A stretch of 33,556 bases of DNA, taken from contig JBQTIA010000120.1 in assembly GCA_052388455.1 (NCBI GenBank), forward strand, positions 1 to 33,556, in the 5' to 3' direction. A program made the translations under genes and the position numbers. This document shows, piece after piece, positions 30,949 to 33,556 of the stretch. Position 1 is the first letter of the stretch, and the number at the start of each line of letters is the position of its first letter. The DNA comes from CAZSNH01 sp052388455 (GTDB taxonomy: Bacteria > Pseudomonadota > Alphaproteobacteria > Rhizobiales > Hyphomicrobiaceae). The notes beneath the pieces are model-generated. The model did not search any database, was not told the origin of the DNA, and was given only the letters and a program-made list of their open reading frames with translations.

Positions 30949-33378
30949 ATGACAACGACCGGCGTGACGGCATCGGGACAGGTTTTCGACGGAATTCTCC
31001 ATACCCAGCGGTGGACGAGCTCGACTCTCACGTACAGCTTCCCGACCAGCGCGAGTTTCTATGCCGCGACCTACAGCGCCAATGAAGAGCCGGACGTGGG
31101 TTTCGAAGCGCTCAATGCGCTCCAGCAAGCCGCTGTACTCCAGCTCTGAGCGGAGATTCAGGGTTTTACCGGACTGACGTTCACCGAAATCACCGAGACG
31201 GCGACGACACACGCCGTACTTCGCTTCGCAATGACGACGAACAATATGCCAAGCGCGTTCGGCTACTTTCCGTCGGCGGGCGAAGCGGCCGGTGATTCCT
31301 GGTATCGGAACGGCGGGCTCTACGATGATCCCCGTCTAGGCAGCTTCGCCTACAACGAAGGTTTCATGCACGAGATCGGCCATACGCTCGGCCTCCGGCA
31401 TGGACATGACGCCGGCAATCCGTTCAACGCGCTGCCCACGGATTGGGACTCGAACGAGTTCACCGTCATGACGTATCGCGATTTCATCGGCGATGGGGTC
31501 GATGGCAGCGAGAACGAGGCCTGGGGCAACCCCCAATCCTATATGATGCTCGACATCGCGGCACTTCAATACATGTTTGGCGCCGACTATTCCTCTTTTG
31601 GAAATATCTGGAGCGGCGACAGCACTTACCGCTTCGATCCGGATACCGGCGAGACGACGGTCAACGGCACCAGCCTCGGCATGCCGGGCGGCAACCGCAT
31701 CTTCCGGACCATCTGGGACGGCCACGGCTTCGACACCTACGACCTGAGCAATTACAGCTCCGATCTCGACATCAATCTCGGTCCCGGAGAATGGTCAACG
31801 TTTTCCGACATTCAGCTTGCCGTGCTCGATGGCATCAGCATCGAGGCCCGCGGCAACGTCGCCAATGCCTTGCTCTACAACGGCGACCTGCGCTCGCTGA
31901 TTGAGCGTGCCATCGGCGGCACAGGCAACGACACCATCATCGGCAACGTAGCCGACAACTGGCTCAATGGCGGCGATGGCAACGATGAGCTGTCAGGGCT
32001 CGGCGGCGCGGATCACCTCAGCGGCGATGGTGGCGATGACATTCTGACCGGCCAAGAGGGCTCAGACGATCTCATGGGTGGTCACGGCAACGATCTGCTC
32101 AGCGGGCATCAGGATGATGACTTCCTGCTCGGCGGCGACGGCCATGATCGCCTGCACGGCGGCGCTGGCAATGATCGCTTGTTTGGCGATGCGGTTGGTA
32201 TCGTCTTCATCAACGGCGTCGAGCTATCCCCTATCACCGGCAACGACACGCTGTACGGTGACGATGGCGACGACTGGCTCGACGGCGGAAACGGCGACGA
32301 TTTTCTAGACGGCGGCGCAGGTCACGACGCCCTGTATGCCGGCGCCGGCAACGACATATTTATGCTTTCGACCCAGGGCGACCACTATGACGGCGGCACG
32401 GGCATCGATCTCCTCAATGCGACGACGCGGCAGTTCAGTCCTTCCCCCTCCGGATTCGGCGGGACCAGTTTTCCTCTGTCTCGCACGCTCGAGATCGATC
32501 TCGAGCAGGGGTTGATCACTCACACCAGCTTCATCGGCGGCGTCCTTCACGTCGGAACCATCGCCAATGTCGAGAATGTTCTGGGACTGGCCGATTTCGC
32601 ATCGACGATCCGCGGCGACGCCGCCGCCAACCACTTCCGGGGCGGAACCCAGGGCGACACGCTCGACGGCCGCGACGGCAACGATACGCTCGAAGGGTTC
32701 GGCGGCAACGACAATCTGATCGGCGGGCGTGGCCTAGACCTGCTCTTCGGCGGCGAGGGTGATGATACAATAAACGGCGGCGGCGATGTCGACACCATGC
32801 GCGGAGGCGCGGGCAACGACACCTATTTCGTCAATAGCGGGCAGGATGTCATCATCGAGCTTTTCGGCGAAGGCTCCGACACTGTCCGCAGCACGACCTC
32901 CATCACGTTGAGCGAAAATGTCGAAAACCTCGTGCTTGTGGGTAGCTCTTCACTGTCCGGCACCGGAAACGCACTCTCGAACAGGATCACAGGCAACGCG
33001 GCGGCCAACATTATCAACGGTGGCGGAGGCAAGGACATCCTCATTGGCGGCGGCGGCGACGACAGCTTCGTTTTCGATTTCGAGCTTGCCACCACATCGA
33101 GCGTCGGCCGGATCGCCGATTTCAGAAGCGGCAGCGACCGCATCCTGCTCGACGACGAAATTTTTTCATCTTTCGGATCGATTGGAGATCTCGATATCGA
33201 CGCGTTCTTCGTCATGGGCACGGGACAAAGGCGCGATGCTGAAGATCGCGTCATGTACAATCCCGCCAACGGGTCGCTGTTCTATGATGCGGATGGCAAC
33301 GGGTCTGAAGAGGCCATCCGTTTCGCCACCGTCTCCCAGGGCATGGTCCTCGGCAGCGGCGACTTCCTGATCATGTAG
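30949..33378 (+). pseudogene. Serralysin-like RTX metalloprotease interrupted by an in-frame TGA
   Basis: The frame from the ATG at 30949 (GGAG seven bases upstream) reads 66 residues, meets TGA at 31147-31149, and continues in the same frame for 742 residues to 33378; intact it would be 809 residues. Both parts match one protein of the peptidase M10 (serralysin) family. The N-terminal part ends in ALNALQQAAVLQL, and AEIQGFTGLTFTEITE then LRFAM resumes directly. The zinc site HEIGHTLGLRH (31369-31401) and Met-turn VMTYRDF are intact. Glycine/aspartate RTX repeats (GGxGxDxL type) fill about 31910-32360, 32590-32830 and 32990-33070, followed by a C-terminal type I secretion-type end. An ATG at 31231 could restart a 715-residue product but has no ribosome binding site. 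It may be a pseudogene, a sequencing error or readthrough. No type I exporter genes adjoin it. Confidence 0.8.
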
Positions 33379-33458
33379 CCAAGACGCCATTGGCGTGCGC
33401 CCGGCTAGCCCGACCTATGCACCAGAACACGACCGCGATCGCGCGAACGTGAGCCGAT

Positions 33459-33519
33459 CCACGGCGACGAATGGCGAATAGCGTAGCTTTGCCTACGGTT
33501 GAGCCATTCGTCGCCGTGG
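33459..33519. repeat. Long perfect inverted repeat after the RTX protease
   Basis: CCACGGCGACGAATGGC (33459-33475) and GCCATTCGTCGCCGTGG (33503-33519) are exact complements (17 bp) around a 27-nt loop. Inside the loop CGTAG (33482-33486) pairs with CTACG (33493-33497). It starts 81 bases after the protease stop. No T-run follows. It could be a terminator, a repetitive palindrome or a structured recombination site. Confidence 0.6.
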
Positions 33520-33556
33520 GCGGCCACGGGCGTGCGACCCTGTCCAAGCGAAGCTT

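Noticed and set aside
31147..31149. Selenocysteine insertion at the TGA of the RTX gene
   Set aside because: The position is not a catalytic cysteine in this family and I saw no evident SECIS-like stem-loop directly downstream. A nonsense mutation or sequencing error is simpler.
33551..33556. HindIII site exactly at the window end
   Set aside because: It could hint at a clone end, but a six-base site at an edge may be chance. No vector sequence is seen.
1..33556. CRISPR arrays, tRNA or rRNA genes, insertion sequences, prophage
   Set aside because: I scanned for spaced direct repeats, tRNA-like arms and transposase or integrase motifs and saw none.

Overview
The window looks like a chromosomal segment of a GC-rich alphaproteobacterium of the Hyphomicrobiales (Bradyrhizobium/Rhodopseudomonas/Rhodoplanes-like). 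This rests on the cox gene order coxB-coxA-ctaB-(small TM protein)-ctaG-coxC, an IalB-family protein, a small phasin-2 type protein, a BcsS-type protein, a PabB-PabC fusion and frequent GTG/TTG starts. No rRNA, tRNA, CRISPR array, insertion sequence, integrase or phage gene was seen.

Layout. 1-5734 (minus strand): aa3-type cytochrome c oxidase operon with its heme O synthase and copper chaperone, with GC-rich hairpins in several gaps. 6105-8652: IalB-like secreted protein, a phasin (minus) with a PhaR-like site upstream, and a BcsS-like secreted protein. 8831-11681: ECF sigma factor followed one base later by a membrane-anchored VWA protein whose N-terminus may be its anti-sigma. 11908-17005: TetR regulator, RND adaptor and RND pump, with stop/start overlaps and two related operator-like palindromes upstream. 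17130-18026: DUF533/TerB-like protein, separated by a bidirectional terminator from a minus-strand DevBCA/MacAB-type ABC exporter (18136-21105). 21520-23794: DUF2147 protein with an Ala/Pro-rich tail, two palindromic repeat elements, and an alpha/beta hydrolase (minus). 23795-24631: no convincing gene. 24632-27151: an unrecognised 605-residue envelope protein and two tiny membrane proteins. 27224-29092 (minus): PabB-PabC fusion for p-aminobenzoate. 29186-29833 (minus): TetR regulator with a promoter/operator arrangement.

The right-hand 3.5 kb is the most unusual part. Two tandem short genes (30190-30309 and 30367-30483) encode 39- and 38-residue preproteins that share the same design: a signal peptide and then exactly 15 predicted mature residues with a common D-S-x3-H-G-x2-G-x3-G-K/R pattern. 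They are followed by a serralysin-like RTX metalloprotease (30949-33378) with an intact zinc site but one in-frame TGA at codon 67, and then by a 17-bp perfect inverted repeat at the right end. The peptide pair is my best candidate for an undescribed system. Everything said about its function is inference.
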